Both the position numbers and the translations under genes were made by a program. The notes under the pieces were generated by a model. It ran no database searches and had not been told where the DNA came from. It saw nothing but the letters and a program-made list of their open reading frames with translations. Below are positions 36,080 through 46,593 of a DNA stretch of 64,000 bases, piece after piece (positions within the stretch are counted from its first letter, which is position 1; every line of letters starts with the position of its first letter). The stretch spans positions 547,554,488 through 547,618,487 of the forward strand of contig NC_081412.1 of the NCBI RefSeq assembly GCF_030272615.1, in the 5' to 3' direction. The stretch is from Cryptomeria japonica (lineage: Eukaryota; Streptophyta; Pinopsida; Cupressales; Cupressaceae).

Positions 36080-36101
36080 TTTTTTCTTTTTGCACAATAT
36101 T

Positions 36102-37380
36102 CTAGATACGTGTGATGGTGCATATAAGAGAGATAAAGATTATAGTATTCATACCAATTGCATTTTCATCTATAAATAATTTTGAGGCATTACTTATTGA
36201 AGGGGAGGTGATAACAATAAGGTGAAATTAGTGAAATTCATTAATAGTACCTGAATAAACATGATCAATTGCCTAACAATACATTTCAAAGGTCTTGCAT
36301 TATATATATATATATATATATATATTCTTAAAGATATCACAAGATTTCTAATTATTAAGTATATGGATTAAAAATGATGCACAATTCAAGTTCATTTTCA
36401 TTGTTTCAATTAAAAAATAGAATTATAAAAAATGTTTACCTCGTTATTATTTCAAATATATATCCAAAAATAATTTACCATCTTATATCTCTTTTTAAAC
36501 TATATAACATTCAAAATACATCTAAATATAAATGAAGAGAGAAGTAAGAATCATTGTGTGTGAGAGAGAGATTATTATAATAGATGAAATTAAAAAATAT
36601 ATTAAGTTTTATAATTATACATTTATTTATTTTTAATCTTATTTATTATGTTAGTCTATAATCTATAAAAAATTGTTAAATCTACCATTCTATTACTAAT
36701 TCTAATTATCGAATTGCATAGACCAATAAACAATCCTCAAATCTTATCAAGATAAGTAAAAATAAAAAAAATAAAAAAAACAAACTTGTTTCATTTAAAC
36801 TACAATTAATCACAACTTTATTTAAATTATATTCATAATATAAAAGTGATTTTTATATAACTTATATTCATAATATAAAAATGATTTTTATTTAACTTAT
36901 ATTCATAATATAAAAATGATTACCTTTTTTGACATGCTAAATGTTAATTTGACTATACCCATTAATTAATTGAAATTCAAAAGATGCTTCCTTTTAGCCC
37001 ACCATAATCTAGAAATATTTGACTGCAATTCATTATTATCAATCTAAAATCCATTTGACCATAGCCATTAATTAATTGAAATTCAAAGACATCGTCCTTT
37101 CCCCTCCTTAATCTTTGACCAATTTTAATACCATTTGACTGCTAATTGTTATTATCTTCTCATAGAAACCATTAACAATATTAAAAAAACATAATAATAA
37201 TAAAATTAAATAAATAAATCAAAGTTTAAAGAATATATTTGAATCAATATATTCTTATCAATCTACCATACTGAATTGAAATTCCTTCTTTGACCCATTC
37301 TAGTAAATATTTGGCTGCTAATTGTTATAATCTTCTCATGGAAAAGCACGTACAAATTAAATACCTCTTCCCTTTGTATA
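36102..37380. other. AT-rich upstream region of gene copy A
   Basis: It contains a TA-dinucleotide run at 36301-36326. From about 36430 it aligns, with many indels, to 42155-43300 upstream of gene copy B (for example TAAACTATA...AACATTCAAAATACAT and CCAATAAACAATCCT in both). A 37-bp block with ACTTATATTCATAATATAAAA is tandemly repeated three times at about 36821-36925. Confidence 0.6.
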
Positions 37381-37384
37381 CCTC

Positions 37385-37561
37385 TAAATCCGCACGTTTT
37401 ATACTTGGAAAGTTTATACCAATGGTATACTGCCAATAGTTGGTCTACTTTCTATAAATACACAGTGGGCAGGAATCTGTATATCATAGTCTCTCTCAAG
37501 ATCAGGAGAAGGAAGGCGTAAAAGAGGAAGGATTACGGGTGGGCAGATTTTTTTAGCAGTG
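37385..37561 (+). promoter_or_regulatory. Promoter and 5' leader of small gene copy A
   Basis: TATAAATA lies at 37453-37460, 109 nt before the ATG; copy B has the identical spacing. CCAAT boxes lie at 37419-37423 and 37433-37437, and AATCCGCACGTTTTATACTT at 37387. The block is strongly conserved between copies against diverged surroundings. Confidence 0.65.
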
Positions 37562-37822
37562 ATGGAGTGTGAATCAGATTTGGGTAGGAAGAAAAGTGGA
37601 TTACAGAAGCGCGCACCACCGCCCATTAAAGTGGTTCGTCCTGCTCTTTCAGCTTTTTTTGTTAGCAGGACTCCCATTCCTTTCTTATCTCCCATCTTCT
37701 TTCCAGACATGGATCGTGAAAACAGTAAATCGAGCAGGGTAAAGGAAATACCATTAGAAAGATCAGTATCTTTGAATTTCAGCACAAATGGTTGGAAGCA
37801 CCCCGCAATGCAAAGCTTCTGA
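37562..37822 (+). CDS. Small protein, 86 residues, unknown function (copy A)
   Basis: This is an intact single-exon frame from ATG (37562) to TGA (37822). The protein is basic near the start (GRKKSGLQKRAPPP) and has a hydrophobic, Pro-rich centre (FFVSRTPIPFLSPIFF), then a charged stretch, LERSVSLNF and a NGWKHPAMQSF C-terminus. The central segment is too Pro-rich for a clear membrane helix, and I see no signal peptide or known domain. It has an own promoter, no mobile-element motifs, and is kept in two copies, so it is the best host-gene candidate in the window. It differs from copy B by 4 of 261 bases (three amino-acid changes: L/P, N/S, S/G). I do not recognise the family. Confidence 0.62.
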   Translation: MECESDLGRKKSGLQKRAPPPIKVVRPALSAFFVSRTPIPFLSPIFFPDMDRENSKSSRVKEIPLERSVSLNFSTNGWKHPAMQSF

Positions 37823-38465
37823 ATATATGTATGGTTTCTGAATTTGATTATGTTATATCACGTTTCGGTTCACACAGTGATCTATCATCAGAATATAAAA
37901 GTACATAAAGAAAATGGCAAATAATAAGTTACGGACCAGGATACATTCAGACCGGGATATATATTTTTGTTTTCTTCTATTTAAACAGGAAGATTGATTT
38001 TGAAAGCATTGTATTTATTATTGTCGATCGGCATATTTATTATTGTCGATCGACAGTTGACATTGTTGAAAGCTGTGAGGCGGCTGAAAAGAAAAATCGT
38101 TTCTTTTTCCTTATAATCTGAGCACATATGTTTGTGATTCTGAAAACTGTAATGGGCAAAACTTCGACTAGTGTTGTTGTTTTTGATTGAGTTTGAGGCA
38201 TTTAAAACATGTGAAAATGTGAATTATTATAAATTTATTACTTCATTTAATATAACAATCTTATCCTTGTTAACAATCTCGAGCAGACTTTGTGCTCCTA
38301 ATTTTGGTTTTTCTTGTGTTTTCTGCTATTGTTGTCTTGTTGGTGCTCTGACAGTTGATGTTTTGTTGTTGGTCTGTTGTAGGCTTTAGTTTGTTGTTAT
38401 TTTTTATGTTTATTTCTATAATCAGTTTTTGTATAAGGTTTTGGAGATTCTTTAAAATTTGTTTT
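37823..38465. other. Downstream region of small gene copy A
   Basis: It shares blocks with 43753-44290 (for example TTATTATTGTCGATC, GAAAAATCGTTTCTTTTT and GTAATGGGCAAAACTTCGACT). A 21-bp word with TATTATTGTCGATCG is doubled at about 38013-38050. A remnant TGATCTATCATCAGAAT (37879) resembles the hairpin elements described below. No second gene is seen. Confidence 0.45.
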
Positions 38466-39300
38466 TGCCTTCCAAGAGATAAAGATATCTGATTAGTCAC
38501 GGTGCACATATATTGAAGCAGTCATCGGTTAGGAGGGATCTCAAAGAGATCAATTCAAACCAGTCAGCAAGAGTAAACACAACGGAAACACAAAGATATG
38601 ATGGAGGCAATGCAAAACAGATTGTTTTATTTCATGAAAATTGATTACAACCAACCGATAACAACCGCGTTATACAAACCGGCTCACAAGCCTACTAAAA
38701 CATGCTCAAAATACAAAATAGATCACAATCGAGACCTTCAATCTCAAGATCTATCTTGTTCGATCGTTACATTCTAATGCTCAATTACAATGATTTATAC
38801 GATCCAAGGGATCCAGTCAGCCCAAAAAGGGATCAAAACCCGAAGAACAAGACCTAACGTGTAAAACCCACAAGGTCGGCCTCTGCCAAGAGATTCCCTG
38901 GGAAAATCCAAAGGATAAAGTGTAGATCATGGGAAAAGGTCGGTCACGCGCCAAGAAACATCGGAATCAACGCTTAGGGCTCCGCAACCTACGAAAGGGC
39001 TCGGGTAGATCACAAATGCAAATAGCTCCATGCAACCGGTAACAACAAATTGTCAACCAGTAATAGGAAACTATCATGGAAACCGATAGCGATATCTTGC
39101 CAAAAAAAGATCCAAATGCTTTGTGGTTTTGGAATAAGGAAGATGATCAAGTCTTCAAGTCGAATCCAACTCCATAGGATCCAGTGAGCCAAAATCGAGA
39201 CATACAGAAAGAAATGTTGGAACTGCAAACAGAAAGCAAAACAGAAAGGAAAATATTTTTGGTTGATGGAAGATTGCTATGAACCAAGGATGCTCATGCA
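38466..39300 (-). repeat. LTR of the deleted gypsy element (3' LTR in minus orientation)
   Basis: On the plus strand it begins TGCCTTCCAAGAGATAAAG and ends GATGCTCATGCA. It is collinear with 39706-40555. Confidence 0.78.
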
Positions 39301-39493
39301 TCAGACATCTGGGGTTATTGAAAAAGTCAGTCTATCACTTTGCTAGGGTCAGAGGAAAACCAAGGCGGTCTACCTCTGCCTGAGAAATCCAAGATGAATC
39401 TTCAACTGGTCTGTCCTTCCACTTCACAAGATACTCCTTATACTAACTGCTCTGGGTATTTTGCCCAATCCTACTGTCCAAAATGTCTTCAAT

Positions 39494-39700
39494 CTAATTC
39501 ATCTCCTTCTGAGGCAACTGTTTCTCCAAGTCTACAATATTGTCCTTACTGAATTCTGGTTCATGATACTTATGAAGATCTGCAATTTTAAACATAGGTG
39601 AAATACTCAGACTATCCAATAACTCCACTTCATATGCATTCCCAGAATTAAACTTCCTCAAAATCTTGCAAGGTCCAAACTTTTTCATTCTTTAAAAAAA
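39494..39700 (-). pseudogene. Ty3/gypsy integrase C-terminal fragment
   Basis: The minus frame 39688 to 39494 reads KKFGPCKILRKFNSGNAYEV and DSLSISPMFKIADLHKYH. This is the typical C-terminal integrase text of plant Ty3 elements (K-x-GPCKIL-x-KF, NAYEVELP, ISPIFN-x-ADL-x-x-Y). The upstream part is deleted. Confidence 0.82.
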
Positions 39701-39705
39701 AATTT

Positions 39706-40555
39706 TGCCTTCCAAGAGATAAAGATATCTGATTACTCACGGTGCACATATATTGAAGCAGTCATCGATTAGGAGGGATCTCAAAGAGATCAATTCAAAC
39801 CGGTCAGCAAGAGTAAACACAATGGAAACACAAATATATAATGGAGGCAATGCAGAACAGATTGTTTTATTTCATGAAAACTGATTACAACCAACCGGTA
39901 ACAACCGAGTTACAAAAACCGGCTCACGGGCCTCCTAAAACATGTTCAAAGTACAAAATAGGTCACAACCAAGACCTTCAATCTTAAGATCTATCTTCTA
40001 TGCTCTGTCTATCTGCTTGATTGTTCGATAGTTACATTCTAATGCTCAATTACAATGATTTATATGATCCAAGGGATCCAGTCGGCTCAAAAAGGGATCA
40101 AAACCCAAAGAACAAGACCTAACGTTTAAAAAACCAACAAGGTCGGCCTCCGCCAAGATATTCCTCTAGAAAATCCAAAGGATGAAGTGTAGATCACGGG
40201 AAAAGGTTGGCCACATGCCACGAAACATCGGAATCAATGCTTAGGGCTCTGCAAGCTACTGAAGGGCTCTGGTAGATCACAAATGCAAATAGGTCCAAGC
40301 AACTGGTAACAACAAATTGTCAACTAGTAACAGGAAACTGTCATGGAAACCGATAGCGATATCTTGCCGGAAAAAGATCCAAATGCTTTGAGGTTTGGGA
40401 ATAAGGAATATGATCAAGTCTTCAAGTAGAATCCAATTCCACAGGATCCGGTGAGTCAAAATCAGGACATATAGAAAGAAATGTTGGAACTGCAAATAGA
40501 AAGGAAAATATTTTTGGTTGATGCAAGATTGCTATGAACCAGGGATGCTCTTGCA
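39706..40555 (-). repeat. LTR of the deleted gypsy element (5' LTR in minus orientation)
   Basis: It begins TGCCTTCCAAGAGATAAAG and ends GATGCTCTTGCA, collinear with 38466-39300. It has a small insertion near 40005 (CTATGCTCTGTCTATCTGCT) absent from the other copy. Confidence 0.78.
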
Positions 40556-42154
40556 ACATATACATATACACACATAAAAATATACATATATATAGAATAC
40601 TTAGATATATATAAACATGAAGATGTTATCTATGAACAAAATATTAGAAACTTAAAATGAAATTTAATAAAATATTCTTTTGCAAAAGAATTTTAAATTT
40701 GACTTTTTTTAATTTTATTTTCTTTAGGCCAAATCCTTTAGATTAACTTCAAAAATTAAATTATATTTTGTGACTATTCCATTATGAAGGGTTTCTATAC
40801 AAAGAACTTACAGAGTGTTTGGATATCTTCTATATTTTTTATATAAAGCAATATTTATATTAATTATTTTTTAATTATATTGGGCTTATATGTTCACTAA
40901 TTACATATTATAAAGAATCTTATCATTTCACATGCTTCTCATTCTTATTTCGATTATATCTCCTCTATGTTTTTATCCAAAATATCAACCTTGATTGCAA
41001 ACAACCAATCTATGGTGCATGAGAGGGTTGCCCTAATAATAGCTTCTTGAAATTCAATGCCTTATTTGGCTTGGTGTTTATGGAAGGTTTCATTTTAACC
41101 AACTTAAAAAACCACAAATGTTGTATATAAATTGAGTAGAATACTATTTAGAATGGGCCAAACTCTCACATTAAGATGGAATCCATAAGTCATAACAAAA
41201 ACATCAAGAATAACTTGAAGCCCTCATCACCATTCTAGCCTTATTAAGGATTCTAAGATAGTTCCAGTTATTTGTGCTTCTCCACATTCAAGAAAAGTCA
41301 TTAGAAACATGAAAGAGATGTCAATATTAACCCTATACATCTATGAATCATTGTGAAAAAAATCTCACCAAGAATGATCCTTATGGCATGTAGCATTATT
41401 GCCACATTCACTCTAATATTTATAGCTTTAGATGAAAATGCTTTGCCCAAAACCATATTCCAATATACACCAGGTGGTTTCTTCAACCAAAGTTATTTAG
41501 AGTGAAATTGTTTTATTAAAATAATATTTTATAAAGTTGTGTTTCATGTCTACATGAAGCTACACAACTTGGAGGATCCAACATTTTTTAATGGAGGTTA
41601 AATATGTGATATTGTAGATATATTTAATTTTAATGGCACATTCAAGAAAAGGTATTTAATATTTGGGGTATAAAGTCCAAGCATTTTGTCACCCTACTCA
41701 TACTCTTTATGCATTACAACTTTAACATGTTTTTGCTAATTGAGGAACCTTGAATGTACTTCTCTAAATTTTGGCTCAATGATTTTATTATGATTGACTT
41801 GTAAATTAATTGGTGTATATTGCTACACGTCTTAGAAGATAATGTTAAACAGTTTTCCTTATAATTGTTAAATTATTTGTGGATAAAGAGAGTAACCCTC
41901 ATTCTAGGAGTTAATTTGGATTTGGTGAATGGAGTTGAAAAAACGATGTGGTTTTTGATTCTTTTAATCGGTATGGATATACTTATGTGGTTACCTTCCT
42001 TGAGAAGTAGGTTGTCTAATTGTCCTCATGACTTAATTGATTTTTGAGATCTCATAGATGTTTAACCTAGTGATGTTTGATTGTCACATGTTGTGCTTGA
42101 ATTAGTCTTTGTACTTTAACAATATTCTTAAGATTGATAGAACAATAGTGTGTT
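40556..42154. other. AT-rich region without a recognised gene
   Basis: It starts with ATACATA-rich simple sequence. A minus-strand frame at 41486-41301 (KKPPGVYWNMVLGKAF) has no family I know and flanking stops; I do not call it a gene. Confidence 0.35.
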
Positions 42155-42385
42155 TACCTCATTTTATTCCAAACATCTATCTAAAAATACGTTACTATCT
42201 CATATCTCTCTTTAAACTATACAACATTCAAAATACATTTAAATATAACTAAAGAGTGAAGTAAAAATCATTATAGATAGATAGATAGAGAGAGTGTGTG
42301 TGTATTTTAAAACATCAATTATTAAATAAATGGTTATTATAATAGATGAAACTCAATAGTATATATAAAAAACATATTAAGATTT

Positions 42386-42645
42386 TAATCAACTGTTTCT
42401 GGATTAGATTATGTGTGAATTTTTTGCATCAATTTTTCATATCACACTCTGTGATCCATCATCAGGATGAAAAAAGAGAGCATGCAGAAGTGAAAAATGT
42501 CCAAGAAATAATTATTATTACTTTTTTCATCGTGATGATGGATCAAGGAGTGTGATCTAAAATGTTGATGCAAATAATTCACACACAATCTAATCCGGAA
42601 ATAGTTGATTAATATCTCATGGATTGTGGAAACTTAATGTATGTT
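42386..42645 (-). mobile_element. Hairpin (foldback) element, about 260 bp, 12-bp flanking repeat
   Basis: It is flanked by ATATTAAGATTT (42374-42385 and 42646-42657). Copy A of the duplication has a single ATATTAAG at this point (36599), so the insertion is confirmed by an empty site. Arms pair from TTAATCAACTGTTTCTGGAT to ATCCGGAAATAGTTGATTAA. A 30-odd-nt tail beyond one arm holds CTCATGGATTGTGGAAA, the reverse complement of a word at the start of 44581-44833. Inner arms share ATCATCAGGATGAAA with that element. Confidence 0.78.
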
Positions 42646-43309
42646 ATATTAAGATTTATAATTATATTTGTACATATATACATATGCATACATACATATT
42701 ATGATAATATATGAAAAATTATTAAAAATCTACTATTCCATTACTAATTTTAATTATCAAATTACATAAACCAATAAACAATCCTTATATCTTATCAACA
42801 TAAAAGATAAACTTTGTTCTCTTTAAACTAAAATTAATCAAAATTTTATTTTACTTATATTCATAATATCAGTATGATTACCATTTTTCAACATGCAAAA
42901 AAAACAAACTATCTAATATCTCTTATTATATATCCAACATACTAAATGTTCATTTGACTATATTCATTAATTAACTAATAAAAATCAAAAGATACTTCCC
43001 TTTAGCGCACCTTTATCTAAATATATTTAACTATAATTTATTATTATCCATTCACATACAAAATGCCCATTTGACCATATCCATTACTTAATTAAATTCA
43101 AAAGACATTATACTTCTCCCACCTTAATCCTGGACCAATTTTACAAATATCTGACTGCTAATTGTTATTATCTTCTCATGGAAAAGCAATCGGAATATAA
43201 CAAACATTATAAAAATAATTTCAAAGAGTTGAAAGAATACATTGTTCAAATGTCTCAAACGTAACGAAGAGTCAACTGCACGATAGAAAGACCATTTCTC
43301 TCGGGGTAT

Positions 43310-43491
43310 AACTCTAAATCCGCACGTTTTATACTTGGACAGTATATGCCCATGGTATACTACCAATAGTTGGTCTACTTTATATAAATACACGGTGGGC
43401 AGGAATCTGTATATGATAGAGTCTCTCAAGAGCAGAGGAAGGAAGGCGAAAAAGAGCAAGGATTAGAGGTGGGCAGATTTTTTTAGCTGTG
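43310..43491 (+). promoter_or_regulatory. Promoter and 5' leader of small gene copy B
   Basis: TATAAATA lies at 43383-43390, 109 nt before the ATG, as in copy A. AATCCGCACGTTTTATACTTGG and CCAATAGTTGGTCTACTT are shared with copy A. Confidence 0.65.
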
Positions 43492-43752
43492 ATGGAGTGT
43501 GAATCAGATTTGGGTAGGAAGAAAAGTGGATTACAGAAGCGCGCACCACCGCCCATTAAAGTGGTTCGTCCTGCTCCTTCAGCTTTTTTTGTTAGCAGGA
43601 CTCCCATTCCTTTCTTATCTCCCATCTTCTTTCCAGACATGGATCGTGAAAGCAGTAAATCGGGCAGGGTAAAGGAAATACCATTAGAAAGATCAGTATC
43701 TTTGAATTTCAGCACAAATGGTTGGAAGCACCCCGCAATGCAAAGCTTTTGA
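43492..43752 (+). CDS. Small protein, 86 residues, unknown function (copy B)
   Basis: It is intact from ATG to TGA, the paralogue of 37562-37822. Differences are CCT for CTT (P for L), AGC for AAC (S for N), GGC for AGC (G for S) and one silent TTT/TTC. Both copies keep start, stop, length and TATA spacing despite heavily diverged flanks. The minus-strand open frame here is a shadow. Function is unknown; see copy A. Confidence 0.62.
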   Translation: MECESDLGRKKSGLQKRAPPPIKVVRPAPSAFFVSRTPIPFLSPIFFPDMDRESSKSGRVKEIPLERSVSLNFSTNGWKHPAMQSF

Positions 43753-44580
43753 ATATAGATATGTTTTGATGATTTGTTGTTTCTGAGTTTGATTATGTAA
43801 GAATGTTTACATCAATGTTTTGCATCACATTCTAATTTTATAAAAAATATATATATATAAATTATACTCGTTATGTTTATTATTGTCGATCAAGAGTTGC
43901 CATTGTTGGAAGCTGTGAGGCTGCTGAAATGAAAAATCGTTTCTTTTTTTCTTATAATCTGAACACACTTGTTTGTGATTCTGGAAACCGTAATGGGCAA
44001 AACTTCGACTTGGGCTGTTGTTTTTTATTGAGTTTGATGGCATTTAAAACATGTGAAAATGTGAATTATCATAAATTGAGAATATAATTTAATCCTGCAA
44101 TCTTATCCTCGTTAACAATCTCGAACAGATTATTAATAAAAAAGTTTAGTGGAATAATCCACTTTTATTGAAAAAAAAAAAACAATCTCGAACAGACATT
44201 GTGCTCCTGGTTTTCCTTTCCTTCTGTTTTCTGCAATTGTTGTGTTTTTGGTTCATTACAGTTTTGCTGGTTTGTTGTGGGTTTTTAGTTTGTTATTTTA
44301 TTAAAAAATTAAAGTGAAATTTGATAAAATATGTGGAGAGGCATCTATAATGACATACAAATATCTATAAACAAAAAATTGATTTTGAATAAATTTGACG
44401 TGTAGAAGAGAGGTAAATGCATGCATGTTTCAGTTTCTCTATAAGTATTATTTTATTACTGTGAGTAAAATAGAATCATTGTCACTTGTCTCTAAGTATA
44501 TGAAACTGTTACATCTTTAATGAGAGTGAAAGAGTGCAGCATTATTCAGCTCCATGTCCTTCTTAACAACTAATAAACAT

Positions 44581-44833
44581 TAAAGCTATGAGATTTCCAC
44601 AATCCATTTTGCATTTCTAGTGTATTTTTTTCTGGATTCGATTGTGTGTATATTTTTCCATCAACGTTTCGAATCACACTCCGTGATTCATCATCAGGAT
44701 GAAAAGAATTCCCAAGACATGAAAGATTGTCTTGGGAATTCTTTTCATCCTGATGATGAATCACGGAGTGTGATTCGAAACGTTGATGGAAAAATATACA
44801 CACAATCGAATCCAGAAAAAAATACACTAGAAA
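44581..44833 (+). mobile_element. Perfect 102-nt hairpin element, 13-bp flanking repeat
   Basis: Arms 44617-44718 and 44729-44830 are perfect reverse complements around a 10-nt loop, starting CTAGTGTATTTTTTTCTGG. A 36-nt single-sided extension (44581-44616) precedes the left arm and contains ATGAGATTTCCACAATCC. AACTAATAAACAT flanks the unit exactly (44568-44580 and 44834-44846). It has no coding capacity; mirror open frames on both strands simply reflect the palindrome. It is related to 42386-42645 and 61330-61426. Confidence 0.85.
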
Positions 44834-44846
44834 AACTAATAAACAT

Positions 44847-46578
44847 GCAAGACAATTATGTGATATCTCTGGACATTTATAATTTAGATAAATATTATAT
44901 TATATATATAATTTCTTTTGTATTATCTAAATTATTTTATTTTTTTGTTGAAATAAGGATATCAAAATTGTACATGTATTTTTCAAAATAAAATCTATAT
45001 ATTTTTCTCTTGTTGAATAGAGACTTTTATTTTTGGTTAAATATATATGTTCATTTAAAATAAATATAATTAAATAATATATATTACAAATTATACTTTT
45101 CAAAAAATTTAATTTGAGGTCTACAAATCTAAAAAATATCATGTCATAGTGATTGACTTTGATGTTCCAAAAATGAGGAGGGCAACATAATGACCTTTGA
45201 ATAAATGAACTTAGATTGAAGGCAACTTCATTTGGAGGTCCCTTCTTATAGAGATTTTAAATATGCAATATTTAAAAATGGAAAAAAAACATTTTCTATC
45301 AAACCCCCCCATTCAACTCATATTTAAATGTGGTAGACCTTTTATCTTCAAATGAAGAACCATTCTTTTGAACGTGTTTAACATTTTGATGGTTCTTCTT
45401 CACAAATAGGACATGTTTTTTTTACTATGACTCTTAATTGTTAGTTATCTTTATTAGATATGCATTATTGTGATGAACACAATTTAAACCTAAATATTCA
45501 CAATGCTAACCTTAATCCAAATAAGTAAATTTGATCATATACGAAGTGTAATGTCTTAATAAAAAAAATTTAAAATGTATTTGTTTGAGCTAGATAATCC
45601 TTCTTTTATTATAAAATAAGAATATTAGAATATGAACATGCAATAAAATTATTACTGAAAAGTAAAAAAAAATTGTTTATTTGATAAATCTAAGTTATTT
45701 GTATAGACCTATCTAAACAGAAAGAGAGTGTTTATATAAATCATTATACAAAACAAATTTCTTTGTTTTATAAATCTAAGATAACCTATTTAAACTGAAA
45801 GTGTATGTATATATATTTAACACTCTTAAAGAACCTACCTAGTTTGAAAGTTTGTATATATGTATAATTCTTAAAGAACGATATAAATCAATATAATTAG
45901 CATTATACATATTGCCCTTTCAAAGATGCCTCTGTAGCCGCCATCAAAAATCATGTCAAGGGATTATAGTGTACTCCTAAAACTAAAAAAAGTGTAAAAA
46001 AAAAATTGAAAAAAAAAAAGTATTTTCTATGTAGAGGAGGGGCGACCCACTAGCCCTATAGCGACAAAATTATGATTCTACTCTTTTCTTTTTAGTTGGC
46101 GCCATTCTTTGTAGACTAGAAAGAAAATGTGAAAGTAAATATGAATTAGGAATGTAGGGCTCTCTACTTCTTGATATAATATTGTATTGAATTTAGGGTT
46201 CATATATGATTTGAAGTTGATTTGAGTTGAGCTTATATAGATATAAAGAATGTTCCACTCTTTCAATGTACAACATATAGGGCTCTCTACTTCTTGATAT
46301 AATATTATGTTGAATTTAGGGTTCATATGATTTGAAGTTGATTTGAGTTGAGCTTATATAGATATAAAAAGTTTGTCACCCTTTCAATGTACATCATACC
46401 TCTACCAAATGAGTTGAAGTTGGCAATGTAAAATTTTGATCCTATAATAATTTTGGATTATATCTAATTCATAAGGAGTTATGGTATATATGGATTGTGT
46501 GATAAGCTTGATATGATGGTTAGGACTCTTAGTAATAGATATTAGTATCTTTTTGTGTATATTGTTGCATTTTTTAAT
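44847..46578. other. AT-rich region without a recognised gene
   Basis: It has homopolymers and TATA-rich runs. The only structure seen is the 123-bp duplication at 46157-46402. Confidence 0.4.
46157..46402. repeat. Two tandem 123-bp units
   Basis: GGGCTCTCTACTTCTTGATA starts at 46157 and again at 46280. Both units continue ATTTAGGGTTCATAT, GATTTGAAGTTGATTTGAG and CCTTTCAATGTACA with few differences. Confidence 0.85.
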
Positions 46579-46593
46579 TAGATGTATGTATTT

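Larger units (their letters stand above)
29443..36087 (-). mobile_element. Near-full-length L1-type LINE with 14-bp target duplication
   Basis: The minus-strand order is ORF1 (36079 down to 34891), ORF2 endonuclease, RT, Cys/His region, RNase H, 3' region and a poly(A) tail (13 T on the plus strand, 29441-29453). TTTTGCACAATATT occurs at both edges (29429-29442 and 36088-36101), a typical LINE target duplication. The 5' edge lies only 8 nt before the first ORF1 Met codon (26 nt before the second), so the 5' UTR is essentially missing: either a short 5' truncation or a very compact leader. Length is 6.6 kb. Stops and frameshifts are scattered throughout. Confidence 0.88.
36430..38400. repeat. 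Segmental duplication, copy A (partner 42155-44300)
   Basis: Collinear similarity runs from the TACCTCGTTATT... region through the promoter and gene to TTAGTTTGTTGTTATTTT downstream. Flanks are diverged by many substitutions and indels while the promoter and coding block are nearly identical. Confidence 0.8.
38466..40555 (-). mobile_element. Internally deleted minus-strand Ty3/gypsy element
   Basis: Two direct LTR copies (38466-39300 and 39706-40555) flank only about 400 bp. The internal part encodes an integrase C-terminus on the minus strand, so nearly all of gag-pol has been lost. The LTR pair still differs by several substitutions, so the element is old. No matching 5-bp target duplication is evident (GTTTT against ACATA), so one border may be altered. 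Confidence 0.78.
42155..44300. repeat. Segmental duplication, copy B (partner 36430-38400)
   Basis: It is collinear with copy A but carries the hairpin insertion at 42386-42645, a GATA/GTGT simple repeat at 42275-42303 and other indels. Confidence 0.8.

Noticed and set aside
36301-36326. TA-dinucleotide run
   Set aside because: Ordinary microsatellite; no further structure.
37414-37785. Minus-strand open frames opposite the small gene (also 43380-43715)
   Set aside because: Shadow frames of the plus-strand gene; the plus frame has the TATA box, start and matched stop in both copies.
39340-39552. Plus-strand open frame inside the deleted gypsy element
   Set aside because: The minus strand carries recognisable integrase C-terminal sequence; the plus frame has no family match.
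41301-41486. Minus-strand frame with protein-like text (KKPPGVYWNMVLGKAF)
   Set aside because: Too short, no start context, no family and no neighbouring exons that I can support.
44570-44991. Identical protein beginnings (MYFFLDSIVCIFF) on both strands
   Set aside because: Produced by the perfect 102-nt hairpin, not by genes.
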